NCBI GenBank assembly: GCA_900660155.1
Contig: CABFPE010000057.1
Coordinates: forward strand, 1,174,925 to 1,238,924
DNA length: 64,000 nt
Direction: 5' to 3'
Source of the DNA: Hofstenia miamia
Lineage: Eukaryota > Xenacoelomorpha > Acoela > Hofsteniidae
The notes beneath the pieces are model-generated. The model was not told the DNA's origin. It did no database searches and was given only the letters and a program-made list of their open reading frames with translations. Shown here piece by piece: positions 36,415-48,305 of this stretch. The position numbers were made by a program, and so were the translations under genes. The stretch's first letter is position 1; every line of letters begins with the position of its first letter.

Positions 36415-37854
36415 TTTTTCAAATTAGTGCAGATAGAGTATCTAAATTGAGAAAATTCCCAAAGCTGGTAGATCAGGTGTTAAACTTAAATTCAGTGATT
36501 AACATCATCACTTAATCAATAGCCAAATCCTTAAATTTTTGGCAGTTTTTATAAATTAGTTTACAGAAATAATTCTATGTGGCTGAAGTTATTCATTAAA
36601 ACGAGTTTTTTTTCAGAATCTTTGAATTGGCATTATTTCTAACTAATTTTTAACATCCTGAATTTACAAATCGCTACATATTTAACGTTTATTTGCACAA
36701 CCAATTTACGTAAATACTGAACATGATTTATTTCTCCGCCCAATTTTAATTAAACTGTTTTTATAATTTATGCAAAATAATTTCTGATTGGTTAAATATG
36801 TTTGCCTTTGACTAATAATTTTACTGTTGACCAATTAGATAACAGAAGAAAACTCTATATATTTTAGCTGGTTGTCCGGCCTCATCAGTAGGTAAGCCTG
36901 GACTACATTGTGACAGTTGCAAAAAAGAGTTCATGTCTGTAACAGACTTAAATCATCACACATGTTTAATGGTTCCTTCACTACAATTTCCCGTTCCAAA
37001 CGAAAATGCTTTAAGATTTTCTTCACCCTTAATGGAATTCAATAATTCGCAGTCTTCACCATTCTCTCTAATGCAACTATACGGTAAGATTTCGAAAGTT
37101 TTGATTATGTATGGATCATGACTATAAGGCTCATTTTTGTAAGATTGAGAAGAATATATCAAGATTTAAGATTTGTTGTGAGATTACCGACAGGAAAATG
37201 CTACCTTATTGAAAAACGACGTCTGTATATTAAATGTTGAATTATAATATTTAAGAAGGTACGCAATTTAATGATGGAAATATGGAGTTAATGAAAAATT
37301 TTAAACTGTTATCGAAGTTATATATATCAAATTTCAATACTTTGAACAGATTATGCAATATTTTGCAAAGAAATTGAAAATGCATAATATAACATATATT
37401 GAAAGACTACATTAAAAAATGCAATTTTCTGCATATAACAATGATCATTATTTAATAATGTGCTAAATATTATAATTATATAAATTGGTACTCTAAGAAT
37501 TATCAATCATGCTAAACATAAATTTTTTCTGTTAAATTGCACTTAATTTAACATTATATCTAGCGAAAATTAAATAAAAATGCCAAAGTTTTCAATAAGG
37601 AAACAGTTACTTAACATTTTAACTACCCCTAGCTAATTAATAAACTTTGTAAGACCTTAACATTTCTTATTAAATATAATATAATAAATTAATTTCATTT
37701 AGAAATACAACAAAGGTATGCCGCCAGATTATTTTTGCAGCAGCAGTCCTTTCCAACACATCCTCATCATTTACAATTTCTGAATGACATAATGTACAGA
37801 AATCGTGAATCGTTATTACCATCTCGATCAATTTTTGAGCCGAAATACGAAATG
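31669..37854 (+). CDS. gene model with N-terminal C2HC zinc finger, three coding exons, 3' incomplete
   Basis: Exon 1 is 31669-31717: ATG in context GTGAATGG, 16 codons plus 1 nt, donor GTAAGT. Exon 2 is 36868-37083: acceptor TATATATTTTAG, 2 nt plus 71 codons plus 1 nt, donor GTAAGA. Exon 3 is 37703-37854: acceptor TTTCATTTAG, 2 nt plus 50 codons, donor GTACAT (weak). Phases agree at both introns (5150 and 619 bp), giving 139 residues so far. Residues 31-49 form a finger: C31-x2-C34, EF, DL, His46/47, C49. A Ser/Asn/Phe-rich stretch follows, then a glutamine-containing amphipathic segment (QQRYAARLFLQQQ). A lone N-terminal C2HC finger followed by a Gln-rich segment recalls spalt-type (SALL) regulators, but similarity is only in layout. 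Candidate downstream exons lie at 44581-44672 and 45381-45473. Confidence 0.5.
32337..32645 (-). CDS. hypothetical ORF inside the first intron
   Basis: A 102-codon minus-strand ORF from ATG reads HLSNPQLLRLWLSKQYI, then IPSFFKAMPQIFKCFYN, with a basic C-terminal part. It is long for sequence this AT-rich, but I recognise no domain. It lies antisense within intron 1 of the zinc-finger gene model, just before a hAT MITE. It could be transposon-derived or chance. Confidence 0.2.
   Translation of the reverse strand: MLLLRVQHLSNPQLLRLWLSKQYIKSIPSFFKAMPQIFKCFYNCEGDFNNYTNIYIGNIANKSPLKYLFRSNSICAKKNSIRYSERIYRLALSCQAVAMICQ
32839..33202. mobile_element. hAT-type MITE with 8-bp target duplication
   Basis: The left end TAGAGCCCTGCGA and the right end (opposite strand) TAGGCCCATGCGA form imperfect terminal repeats. 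They are flanked by AAATATAG (32831-32838) and AAATATAC (33203-33210), an 8-bp duplication with one mismatch, which is the hAT signature. Subterminal parts carry CTCGA/CGAGT words. There is no ORF. It sits in intron 1 of the plus-strand gene model. Confidence 0.6.
33211..36867. other. remainder of intron 1; nothing recognised
   Basis: AT-rich with a (TA)n tract at about 36386-36411. A small inverted repeat (GGAATxATCATATTTG, facing) spans about 35935-36025 and could form a hairpin. No further exon with a matching phase was found between exons 1 and 2. Confidence 0.4.
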
Positions 37855-39437
37855 GTACATTTTCAATTTCATTGCTTTCAATAATTAATCATTAATTCGC
37901 TAAGATAAATATTAAATTCTTGGTATTTAGCAGTTGATTTATTATTACGGTTCTAAGAATCGAAATTTGCATTTTACATGCAATCCATATGTGCAATTGC
38001 CTGTGCCACATATTAAATTTTAGTTCACCATCAAACGGACGTAATATTTCCCTAGTGCAGCAAAGCACAATAAAGATTTACAAACAACGCTGCATATATT
38101 TTAAATTTGAATACATTGTAAGCATCGAAAATAAGCTTTTTTGGAACCTTTTAGGGCTAATACATCAAATGTATTGGGCATGAAAAACCGTTAAACAAAT
38201 TTTTGCAATATCCACCCATCATGTTACCTCATTTTCTCTGTTCAAGCGTCGAAAAGGATCTCTCAAGTATCATTTTATAGCAAAAATCAAACAACTTTTC
38301 GTTAAGATCATCTTAATGTATTTTTGAAGAGCTTCACATATTCGACAGTCAAACAGCTAAGATTTTTTCTCTAGGGGCCAATAAATAAAGGGAGAAACAT
38401 TTTCTCAAGATTCGTTTTAGATGCTATATTGTTAGTTTGCTGTAAACGTTTGCATTTCTCGAGCATCCGTCTGAACATATTTGAGGTGGCTGATTTCCTA
38501 ATTTATAGATTTTTTAACCTAAATGATTTCGTAGACAGAGATAATCCAAAAAATATTGCACGTAGACACTAAATGTGTCCAACATTAGAAAACTACTAGG
38601 AAAGTAGAACACTTTTTTACCTACTAAGATTGGACGATGTCTTTTAATCATTCTTGACATAAATTAAGAAAAAATTGAAAAAGCATGTAGAATTTTTTGA
38701 TGATCTAAGAGAAACTCAATTTTTAAATGGATTTTGTAAAATCATAATACTGTCTTCTAGCTAAACTAAGGGTAGCCTTGAGGAAGTATTCTTGTTTAAT
38801 CTTGATATTATGGATGGCCACAACTAGAAGCAATGCAAAAAAGTCTAGGACTTGTATTAATAAACTCATTACACATCATTTTTCATGCTGGAGGCAAGCA
38901 AAAAAAACGAAGAAAAAATGAGAAACTATTCTACTTTGAGGTTCGGATCAATTTTCGACTCACACTTTTATGGCGCATAGATTTAAAAGGAAGCTACAAG
39001 ATGCAAATATATTAAATAATTTTCCAATAAGGATAGGATGCAATGTGGCAATTCCCCATTATTATGTGGCCCTATATTTTTATAATGTTCGATTGTGAAT
39101 AAATGTTAAATAAGGTTAAATATGGTCTTAGACATATATTGTCGAATATTGATGCAAACCAAATTAACATTTGCAAATTTTCCATGCCCTTGATAATTTT
39201 TTTAAACAATATCATATTTCACAGAAGTAAAAATCCCATATGAATGAGAAATTGCAACAAGTTCATGAAAATATAGAAATTTATTTCCTTATTCCGGTAG
39301 GAATTTTTGTTCAAAAGAGGTTTTGTTCATTGTCTTCATAATAGTCGTTAGACCAATACTGTATTTTTTTGGCTGCGTGATATTACTAGCAAGAAAACTA
39401 CTCAAGAATAACTATGTGTTGTGAGTACGTTGATGTA

Positions 39438-39468
<31 letters not shown>
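37855..39468. other. downstream of exon 3; one splice-bounded segment
   Basis: At about 38027-38117 a segment sits between ATTTTAG and GTAAGC. Its best open frame needs incoming phase 2, while exon 3 ends in phase 0. Read in phase 0 it stops after six codons and would end the protein. No other candidate was seen here. Confidence 0.35.

Positions 39469-39473
<5 letters not shown>
39440..39473. repeat. (TA)n microsatellite
   Basis: A TA run on the left side of the TA-flanked MITE; another lies at about 39766-39808 on its right. Confidence 0.9.
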
Positions 39474-39474
<1 letters not shown>

Positions 39475-39755
39475 GGGCTCTAGACACTATGGGATTTGTA
39501 TCCACCGCCCACAGTTTCCGATTTTCCATATTACCCAGCGCCTTTTTGAAAGAATAATTCATTTTGTCCAAAAATTTTCACATTGCTCATTTGGAATAGG
39601 GGTCTACTTTCTTATGTATGAGTTTCAGGTTTCTTCAAGAATTTTTTTTTGACTCGTGTCCAGCGCCCTCGGCCACAGTATCTAGTGCCCGTATAGATTA
39701 TTTTGTATCCAGTGCCTTGTAGAAATTTTAAAATTTTGCATCCAAAGCCCGTATA
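39469..39755. mobile_element. TA-flanked MITE with internal ATCCAGTGCCC-type repeats
   Basis: The ends are TATACGGGCT and its inverted copy AGCCCGTATA, set between (TA)n tracts. Inside, variants of one short phrase recur on the plus strand: TGTATCCACCGCCC, ACCCAGCGCC, GTCCAGCGCCC, TATCTAGTGCCCGTATA, TATCCAGTGCC and CATCCAAAGCCCGTATA. There is no ORF. Size and TA flanks suggest a Tc1/mariner-type MITE. Confidence 0.6.
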
Positions 39756-39765
39756 TATATAGACA

Positions 39766-39808
<43 letters not shown>
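39766..39808. repeat. (TA)n microsatellite
   Basis: An uninterrupted TA run to the right of the MITE at 39469-39755. Confidence 0.9.
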
Positions 39809-39810
<2 letters not shown>

Positions 39811-40663
39811 TTATATTAAGAATATTATTGTTGTTCGGTATATTTTTTATATGTAATATTAATACTAATATCATTTAGTATAAATGTTGTATTATAGGAA
39901 TAATTACTTATTACAATATTATAAATAAAAATAATAATAAATGCCATTTGAAAAAAATATATTTATAATTATAGGGATTTTAATAATTCTTCATCTCAAC
40001 ATTATTATATTATGCGTTTGTTGTAATAACTTTTTTTCTAAATAATATCAAAACTACTTAGTAGCACTCTTTTTTATTGAAAAAACATGATGCAGAAGAT
40101 TTTCTGCCGATGCAAATCCCCTAATTGAAAAAATTTTTGTTTTTGGCGTCGAGCACATTTTTTCAACTACTTTACTTGATAATCCGCTTTAAAGAAAGTA
40201 ATTTCTTAAAAAAACAATGGTTTTCATTTTTGGAGACCCAAAAAGGCAAAAACTTTTCGATTGCAAAGCAAAATTTCCAATGATGTAGGTGGTCACTGTT
40301 TCTCACGAAATTATATTGTAGGTCAAACTTTTAGGTTATTTTTGCTCTGTTTACAAATGGCCTCTTCACTAAGATATTTTCTCTGAACGTTTTCACTTGG
40401 TTTGCTTAAGATAAAACAGTGCTTGTTATTTAAAATGGCACATCATGAACCTTATCTGTTTAGAAAGGCTTATTCGAACCACTACACATTATATAATATA
40501 CACGAATTCAAGATTAAGCATCCAATAAACATATAGTAAAGAAATAATGAAAATTAATTACTATTTAGCTGTTAGTTGAAGCTCAACTTTAAAATTGTTT
40601 AAATAATAATATAGAATGTTAATAATTTTGAAGCTAAACCGAAATTGGCGGAGAGTCTATTAT

Positions 40664-40712
<49 letters not shown>

Positions 40713-42700
40713 TATATGCTTTATTAATAAACATTTTTACTTTTGCTTAAATAATAGCATCAATCATTAAAAGCAATTATTTTCGTTGAATTCAAATTCA
40801 CACATGGTAAATATTAAGATAGTACAATTTCGGTAGTTGGTAGGTTTTACAAGAGCTTTGAATACAGTATACTATGTGCAGGAACGCATAAATTTAAGTG
40901 GTCTGTAATGAATGATAAATTTCAGAATCGTGCTAGATTGTGACTATTATATCGCTAGAGATGCGAAAAGTGACGAATATTCTTTTCATGTAGGCATTCC
41001 ATAAACTAAGCTTATCTCATTCCTGGTTTTCACCAATTTTATCAACGATATCAGGGTCTCACAGCGACGATAGTGATAAAATTCAATAAAGTCCGCGAAA
41101 GGCACGAACCTATAATAACAGCAGTTAGAGATAAGACGCAATTCGCAATTTGTCAAGATACTATTAATGACCTCATATGAAAGTGCGAAGATACTAAGCT
41201 TATATTTAATGTGGATAGAACAATATAATTAATAATTGAGATTGTATTCAGTTGTGACATAGTACCTTTGTACACTTATTCAATATAAAAGCATCCAAAC
41301 GGTTTATGAATATAAATATACGTCCACTATACGATTCATGCAAAGAAAAATTATTCAATTTTTCGGTTGGCTAGATCAATATTGTGTATTTCAAGAATAT
41401 ATAATGAAATACTACAAACTGAATTTGAAAAACTAAAATGGAGTTTCACGAAAAAATTCGTTTTACTTAATATTTATGAAATAGTAATTGTAACTTAACA
41501 AACAATTTTGTATAAACTCTAATTAATATTCACCATATCTCTTCATATCAGTGAAACTATTCAGAGCCTGCTTACTTGACATACATATTTTGAGCATATT
41601 TATGAGTAAGCAACTGGGTTTTCGAGTGCAATATTTGTTGTAGCAAAGGAAGAGCTGGGTTTCTCGTGATGCATGTCCTTAGGACATCACAACACGTTCA
41701 AGAGAAAATTAATGTACACCTTGGAAATAATAGAGCTCTTAGCAATTTGGATATAGTACCACCCGTGACCCGTGACGTAATAGTTGGAACATCGCCACTC
41801 GTTATCACTCACGGTTAAAAATTTCGCGTCAAAAATTCTTAGTTTCCATTACACGACTTTTCTCTGAAAGGTCTGAATGAGATCGTAGAGGCAGATCACT
41901 CTGTCATTTTTTATTAGGTAATGAGGAACTAATTGACAGAATAAACTCATTATTTTAAAATCTTCTGTATGAATCTAGGCAACCTTGATGGAAATAGTGT
42001 TATGCCTTTGCACCAATTTGTTTAAGAAAACTTTAGCTAAGCTAATTGAAATTGGCGACTTTAGTTCTATTCTGTCATCATTGGCTTTCGAGCTACTTGC
42101 AGCAACATTTTTTCTCCCAATAAATTGCAATAGCATTGCCGAATAGTGAATATAAACGATGGGGATTATTGTGTTAGTAATTAAGTTCTATATAGCATGG
42201 TGTTTTTATGTAGAATTGTTATTCAATAAATAATTAATATTTTTATTAAAGAACATATACATTTAATACCTTAAGTATTTAAAATGAATTTTTCAACATC
42301 GTTAGTATATATATATATATATATATTGTGCGGGAGCAAAGCTCACAAAACTGGACAAAATTGACCGCTGCACAAAAATGGGAAAAAAATCTGTGGTCAC
42401 ACAGGTTTCTATTTTTACTATAAATATGGTAAGCAAAAGGTCACTAGGTATTTGATTTTTAAGCAGATGCCTAGTTGTAGTAAATGCTGGGTCCGTTCAG
42501 TTTGAAATATGAAGTTCTCAATCGAGGTAAAATGGGACTGAAGACAATAATATTTCCCAAATATTTTAGGGTTGTTCATGCGAAATTCACACACATATAA
42601 ACAGTGGCTTCAAGCATGTTTTTTGAAAACTTGTAATTTTTGCATTTGATTTTATCCAGATCCTATCTGTTTTTTTTTACTTTGCCGTCCTCTTATTATA
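39809..42700. other. no gene recognised
   Basis: AT-rich, with (TA)n at about 40665-40710 and 42306-42327. GC-richer patches at about 41060-41110 and 41650-41840 have no convincing exon structure. Confidence 0.45.
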
Positions 42701-43466
42701 CAGGGTGCAACAAAAGTAACCAGACGCTTCTAAAATGAAAGCAAAAAACTGTAGTTCAGCAAGATGAAGCTCAGCCCCATTATTCGCTTTTTGTGCGAGA
42801 GTGGTTGGACAATCACTTTCCCAACATGTAAATGGGTTGCAGAGGCCCCATCGATTGGCCTGCACGGTCTCCGGACCTGCCCGTACCCGACTTTTTNNNN
42901 NNNNNNNATACAGGGTGTAACAAAAGTAACCAGACGCTTCCAAAATGAAAGCAAAAAACTGTAGTTCAGCAAGATGAAGCTCAGCCCCATTATTCGCTTT
43001 TTGTGCGAGAGTGGTTGGACAACCACTTTCCCAACATGTAGATGGGTCGCAGAGGCCCCATCGATTGGCCTGCACGGTCTCCGGACCTGACCGTACCCGA
43101 CTTTTTTCTGTGAAACTTTGAAACTTACTAAAGAACAAAGTTTATGGCAGAAACCCACGCACTATGGACGATCTGAAGAATGCTATTCAAAGAAATTCAT
43201 GCCATACCATTAGATTTGGTGAACAAGGTGTGCCGGTCTGTTCTTGACCGGATTAACAAATGCATTGAACATGATGGTCATAATCTGAAACATTATCTAT
43301 GAACACTTTCCTCTTTTATTATTCATCGTTTTGGACATTATAACCTCAGTAAGTTGATTTAGATTCACTACACTGTACATTCTACTATAAATTATTCGTT
43401 TTTTAATTTTATGAATAGTTAGATTTCTCGTAAAATGAAGCGTCTGGTTACTTTTGTTACACCCTG
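42701..43466 (+). mobile_element. mariner-superfamily deletion derivative, duplicated across an N-gap
   Basis: The end sequence CAGGGTGTAACAAAAGTAAC is present at 42911 (and as a one-base variant at 42701), with its exact inverse at the right (ending 43466). TA flanks both outer sides. Between the left TIR and the surviving transposase there is almost no spacer, so most of the gene is deleted. The left 196 bp occur twice around 11 Ns (42897-42907), probably an allelic or assembly duplicate. Confidence 0.8.
42950..43303 (+). pseudogene. mariner-superfamily transposase C-terminal part
   Basis: The frame gives VVQQDEAQPHYSLFVREWLD, FPNM, an in-frame stop, GRRGPIDWPARSPDL, a further damaged stretch, then IPLDLVNKVCRSVLDRINKC, IEHDGHNLKHYL and a stop. 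QQDxAxPHY and WPARSPDL are the hallmarks of the second and third catalytic positions. The G of QQDGA is E here. Several stops or frame changes interrupt the reading. Non-functional remnant. Confidence 0.75.
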
Positions 43467-44580
43467 TATTTTAAAACGATTTGTTTCGCAATTACTATAC
43501 TTTAAAAAAAACATCCAAATTATTTTGTTAGTAATTCACAAATATGACTTTACATTAACAATTTGCTGAGATTTCATATATTAATGCCTACAGTAAATAT
43601 GATGCTTCAATATTTATTTCATAACCAAGTAAAAGCCATTGGCTGCAAACTGAAATTTTATTGAAATTTCAACTATTCCAGCAAAGCCAGAAAAAAAATA
43701 AATATTGAAAAAGTCTTCACAAAATAATATAACTATTACAAAGCAAGAAATTTTTCATTATCACATCGAACAAATGTATTACATTGTTTCATATTTGAAG
43801 GAGTCAAATAGCAATTCAGTTTTTTTTAAAGTTAGCCTGCCCTTAAGGATGAGTCGCTAACTGAAAAACCTAGAGTTGCCGTCTTGATTTAAAACCAAAG
43901 TCGAACCAAAAATATCTTAGCATGTACGAATTCCTAAGTTTTCTTGAATTTGGTAATATTTTTGACTCATGACAAACTACTGCAGAAACTATAATTTTAA
44001 CATAAGTGCAAATTGTAGTATACTACTGCAAACAATATTTCTGCAGAATCCACAATGAAAACTACTTTTTTGCAAGAATCGTTTTTCATGAATTATGCCT
44101 GCGTGCACAAGCAAACCTACTCTTGTTTTCTAGGCCTGTATTCTTAAATGTGTTTTTAACTGGTTACTATTAGGCCTAGTTTGAACAACAAACAATTTTG
44201 AAAAAATATGTTAAATGTGTAAATTGTTCTAGAAAAGAAAAAAAACGTTCCCGACTGAAAAATGTTAAGCATTTATCAAGAATGTCGCTTAGTCATTATC
44301 CCTTAACGGCTTGTGGGCTTTTTCAAAGAACAAGTCGTTTTTCCCAAAATTTTAAACACTTTTCTTCAAATTTGCAAATTGTTTGTGAGTGTGAAAATGT
44401 TGAAAATTTGCACAAAATTGCTGTAGCTAAGGAATTTGAAAACATAATTATATTATGATGTAAATTCCCATTTGTTTAAATTGATTAAAAGTATTCCCTA
44501 TAATTAATGCTCAGATAATCAATATTTTTGAATCCCATATGATGTATCAACAAATTCTAAATATTTCTTTCCACAGGTAG
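43467..44580. other. no certain gene; ORF at 44198-44458
   Basis: The plus-strand 86-codon ORF begins MKKYVKCVNCSRKEKKRSR and later contains CGLFQRTSRFSQNFKHF. It has a CxxC pair but no recognisable fold. It lies just upstream of candidate exon 44581-44672 and could be an extra exon or chance. Confidence 0.3.
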
Positions 44581-44672
44581 GCTTCTCAAACACTTATTAA
44601 TAATCGCTTGCCCTGCGGAAAGTCAGAGATCATGGCACTTGCAATGTCTCTGACAGAGCACAATTTCAAAGC
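44581..44672 (+). CDS. candidate downstream exon of the zinc-finger gene model
   Basis: The acceptor region TTTCTTTCCACAGGTAG offers two AGs. Using the second, an exon of 92 nt starts in phase 0, fitting the end of exon 3. It reads SQTLINNRLPCGKSEIMALA, then MSLTEHNFK, and ends in phase 2 at donor GTAAAT. The spacing is loosely like the middle of a homeodomain but two residues short, so I make no call. Using the first AG shifts the frame into a stop. Confidence 0.3.
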
Positions 44673-45380
44673 GTAAATGAAAAGGAGCATTTCTCTATTG
44701 TGTTGCTTTTTCAGATGTTAAAAAATTTCTGAGTAATTTAATCTAAAATAACCTGGAGTCGTTTTATACATTTTCAAAGAATTTTCTCCAAGCCTATTTG
44801 GAAATCGAAAATTTATGATAAGGCTGAAGTACTTGAAAAGATTGACTATTTTTTGTTTTAAAAATTTAGATTTTTTTAAAAAGATTATAATTCATTCCTT
44901 GTATTGAGATAATTCGAAGGTCAAGAGCACATGGGAAGCAGTTTAGCTTTAACTATTTCTTACATGTAGATAAACTTCCTAAACTAGTTAAGTCAGCGGT
45001 ATCGAAGCCAAAGGTATCAGGATTGAAAAAATCGAACAAAGGCACACCTGAAAATGACCATGATCGAGATAAGAGACGCTCCTTATTTTGTCAGTTATAA
45101 GTGTTGAATTTATATTCAATAAGTCAAGAAAATTATAAAATTTCAAGCTTGTTAAGATGTTTAATTCTTTACCTACTCTTACATAAAAATTGTTTTTCCA
45201 ACTTCAAGCATCCTCCTGATTTTTAAGGGGTTTGACGCCACAACTAATAGGCTTTGAGAAAATTCTTTGGAAATGTGGCAAAGCTATTTGTCCAGACCCC
45301 AGACGGTTTAAGGTGAATGAAACATTTTAATAAATCTAATATTTCGAGAATCCCTGTGTTGGCAAATGTTTTCTTTTCAG

Positions 45381-45473
45381 CTCAAGCATCAATGGCACAA
45401 TCAGAAAGTCATACTCACGGACGACAGTTGCGTATGCAAGGAGGGCCGACACAGTGGAATGTCCGTCTGCCAG
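45381..45473 (+). CDS. candidate exon, frame undetermined
   Basis: A strong acceptor (TGTTTTCTTTTCAG) and a weaker donor (CAG then GTTAAAT) bound 93 nt that are open in all three frames. In the frame continuing from 44581-44672 it reads SSINGTIRKSYSRTTVAYAR. A LINE RT fragment begins less than 30 bp beyond the donor, so the following intron was a LINE target. Confidence 0.3.
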
Positions 45474-45499
45474 GTTAAATAAAAAAAAATCGTTAGAAA

Positions 45500-46380
45500 A
45501 TTATAACAAATTTCAAAAACTAAGGTGATGGAACTCAGCTGTTTCTCCAATGTAGAAAAAGGTGATGTATTGGACCCGGATAACTACCGGCCACATTTGA
45601 AAAGCTTCTAGCAACGCAAATATATAACTTCTTGAACGTCCATAATATATTATCGGAACATCAAAATTGTCGATAATAGAAACCATTAAATTTGGTATAA
45701 ATAAGAATATATCTGCATCTGTTGCTCTAGTTGACTTGAGGAAAGCATTTAATTCAATGGATTTTGAAACACTGGCGAGAAATTTAAGAAATTCTAGTTT
45801 CGGCAAGATGGCTATAAAACTAATAATGAATTTCTTGATTAATAGAAAACAGCGGGTAAAACTAGATGAAATATACTCAGATTTTATTGGTACAAATCCG
45901 CAAAGGACTGTGTTAGTTTCAATTCTGCTTGCACTTTATGTCAAAATCAGTAAGCAATTGCAAAATATATCAATATGTAGATGACACCTGTATTTTAATA
46001 GTATCTCAAAATGCCTATGAAGCTAGAAAATATCTTTTCACAGATATTGAAAACTTTAGTATATATTTTAAGAGTAATAAACTGAAAATCAACGCAGAAA
46101 AGACCTAATTTTTCATTTTTTCACTAAAATCTCAAAAATGCATCTCTAAAAGGCGACACAATTAAGGTCCGATATCAAGTAGTTGGGCAAAGAAAATGCG
46201 TAAATTAATAGGTGTGTTGCTAAACAACGATTTTACTTTTGATCAATTCTTAGCCTTGAAATTTAGAAGAGTTAAAACTGTTGTCAAATATATTTATCAT
46301 CTTCGTCACTTAGGAAAATTATTTCGCATGCAACTTATCAATTGTTTTCTTTTGAGTCAATCTCTATACAATTGATTCTT
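45500..46380 (+). pseudogene. LINE reverse-transcriptase fragment (plus)
   Basis: RT blocks in order: SNVEKGDVLDPDNYRP, then ATQIYNFLNVHNILSEHQ, the A block VDLRKAFNSMDFETL, SFLxNRKQRV-like sequence, a degraded B block (NPQRTVLVSILLALYV), the C block YVDDTCILIVSQ, and NKLKINAEKT with a downstream LIGVLLNNDFTF segment. Several frame changes occur. It resembles Jockey/CR1-type LINEs and is unrelated to the RLE LINE. Both ends are missing. Confidence 0.75.
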
Positions 46381-48270
46381 GTTTCAAAATATTTAAACCT
46401 GGAAATAGGACTTCATTATCAAAAATAAACATTTGGGTTTTGTGAACATTAAGTTACATTGATAAGCACAAATCCTTAAACGAACTGAATTCGTTAATGT
46501 TTTTGCTGCAAACAAACATTATGCATGCTTTATAAATTCAATAATGGAAGAGTTCCCTAAAATTCCTAAATAATAACATCCAATTCAATGATAGGAACAA
46601 AAACATGCGCATTGCGTAGTAATGACTCTCGACGTGATTCATTTGTAGTTAGCAGTACTAATTTGTGTAATGAATTGAGTATCGAACTAACAATTAAAAA
46701 AACCATAAACATTATAAGAATAATATTAAGGAAAGATTATTAAACAAACATTGTAATTAAGAACATCAAGTACCTTAGGAACATGGTCAGACTATTTACG
46801 AATGCCCTCTAAGTAGTTACTGATATTTGTATAATTTAGTATTTTATTCTACTATAGTTTGTAGTTTTTAAGAAATTTGCAATAAATCATTTTTGATATT
46901 TTCAATATTTTCAAAAATTTTGTGGGGTCACTAACGTCATCAAGATTGAGAGATTGAAACACCCAAGAAACCTAACCTTCCTCCATGTCAGAAAATCCTG
47001 CCTACGTAATGATTGACGATCAACAACATGTGACGAATTGTTTCAACAGAAGAACTTGAGACTTTTGACTTGCTATAATCTTTCGCTAATGTATGGATCA
47101 ATTTCCTTATAAAAAGTATGTTACAGACGCTCTAGGGATGTATTAAGTTGGCATTCATGGTAATAGAACTCATGAAGTTTTAAATTATGAATTATATTGC
47201 AAAAATAGTAATATTGAGCTTCGTAATTTGTTAATAATTTGAAAGAACATGATATAGTAACTACATTTCTACCATCAAAGGAAAAAAATGAAATTTGGGG
47301 ACGCTGGATTTTTATGTCCTGCACAACAGTTATTTTGTGAACACAACAACCAACAGCAAGCCTGACAATACCATGCAAAGCCATTGCCATAGATTTTAAG
47401 TTAAGGCTTCAGCTGCAACAAAAAACATATTGAATAAATAAATATACTGCAACAGTCTATTGATTATTAATCAATTTTATTCTCTTGGAAAAAACTATAC
47501 TTAATCTCAGTAAAGCGGATTGCTTTATAAATCATTTTTACGAAAGTTAATTAATGCTGTAGCCCTGAGCTGAATATCCTTCTCAGAATCTCTCATTAAT
47601 ATTTCTTCTCACTATACATTTGCAGTAAATCACTAATTCATTACAAGAGTCGACAGAAATTTAATTGGGATAATAGGAACACTTTTGTGTTCAATATATT
47701 GAGTTGATTCAAATTCGATGAATTAACTACTGATTGTTTGCTGCAAATTGCAGTAATGATGATGTACGATCTTACAAAGTATAAGCATCCAAAATGTAAT
47801 GTTTTGCTATATATATCAATTCAATGAAATTCACAAATATCTATTACCTTAATAAGAGTTAAAGCAAATCTATTGCTAATATGTAATATGTATGTAAAGT
47901 ATACAAACTAACACATGAAAAAAATACTTACAAAACTAATTATATATGTATTATTAATTAAAGGACAGTTTTAAAAATAATTCGACCATGCATTGAGCTT
48001 ACTATCTATGCCCAATAATTTTTTCTATATAATAAATTTGTTTGATGTTTTTGAAGTGTCTATAACTTTTCTCACATTTTATATCGATACATAATTTATT
48101 CCATAACATTGAATATTTGAAGGAAAATTCATCTTGACTATTATTAACAACAAAAGTGTTTTATTCCTTTTATTGATTGCTTAATGTAATTATTGAGGAA
48201 ACTTAATGAACTAAAATCATTAATAAATTTATGAATCATACCTAGAGTTTGATATTATATGATGATCTTA

Positions 48271-48271
<1 letters not shown>
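46381..48271. other. no gene recognised; weak minus-strand ORF 47121-47390
   Basis: The minus-strand ORF starts MAMALHGIVRLAVGCCVHKI shortly after an acceptor-like TTTTTTGTTGCAG, with a possible donor GTAGAA after SFFSFD. It might be a first coding exon, but nothing identifies it. A separate minus-strand scrap near 47000-47060 (SVETIRHMLL) may be LINE-derived. Confidence 0.3.

Positions 48272-48303
<32 letters not shown>
48272..48303. repeat. (AAT)n microsatellite, LINE target
   Basis: AAT/TAA units run straight into the 5' end of LINE copy 2. Confidence 0.9.
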
Positions 48304-48304
<1 letters not shown>

Positions 48305-48305
48305 T

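Noticed and set aside
44581-44672. Homeodomain helices in NNRLPCGKSEIMALAMSLTE
   Set aside because: Spacing is two residues short and no WFxNRR follows in any candidate next exon.
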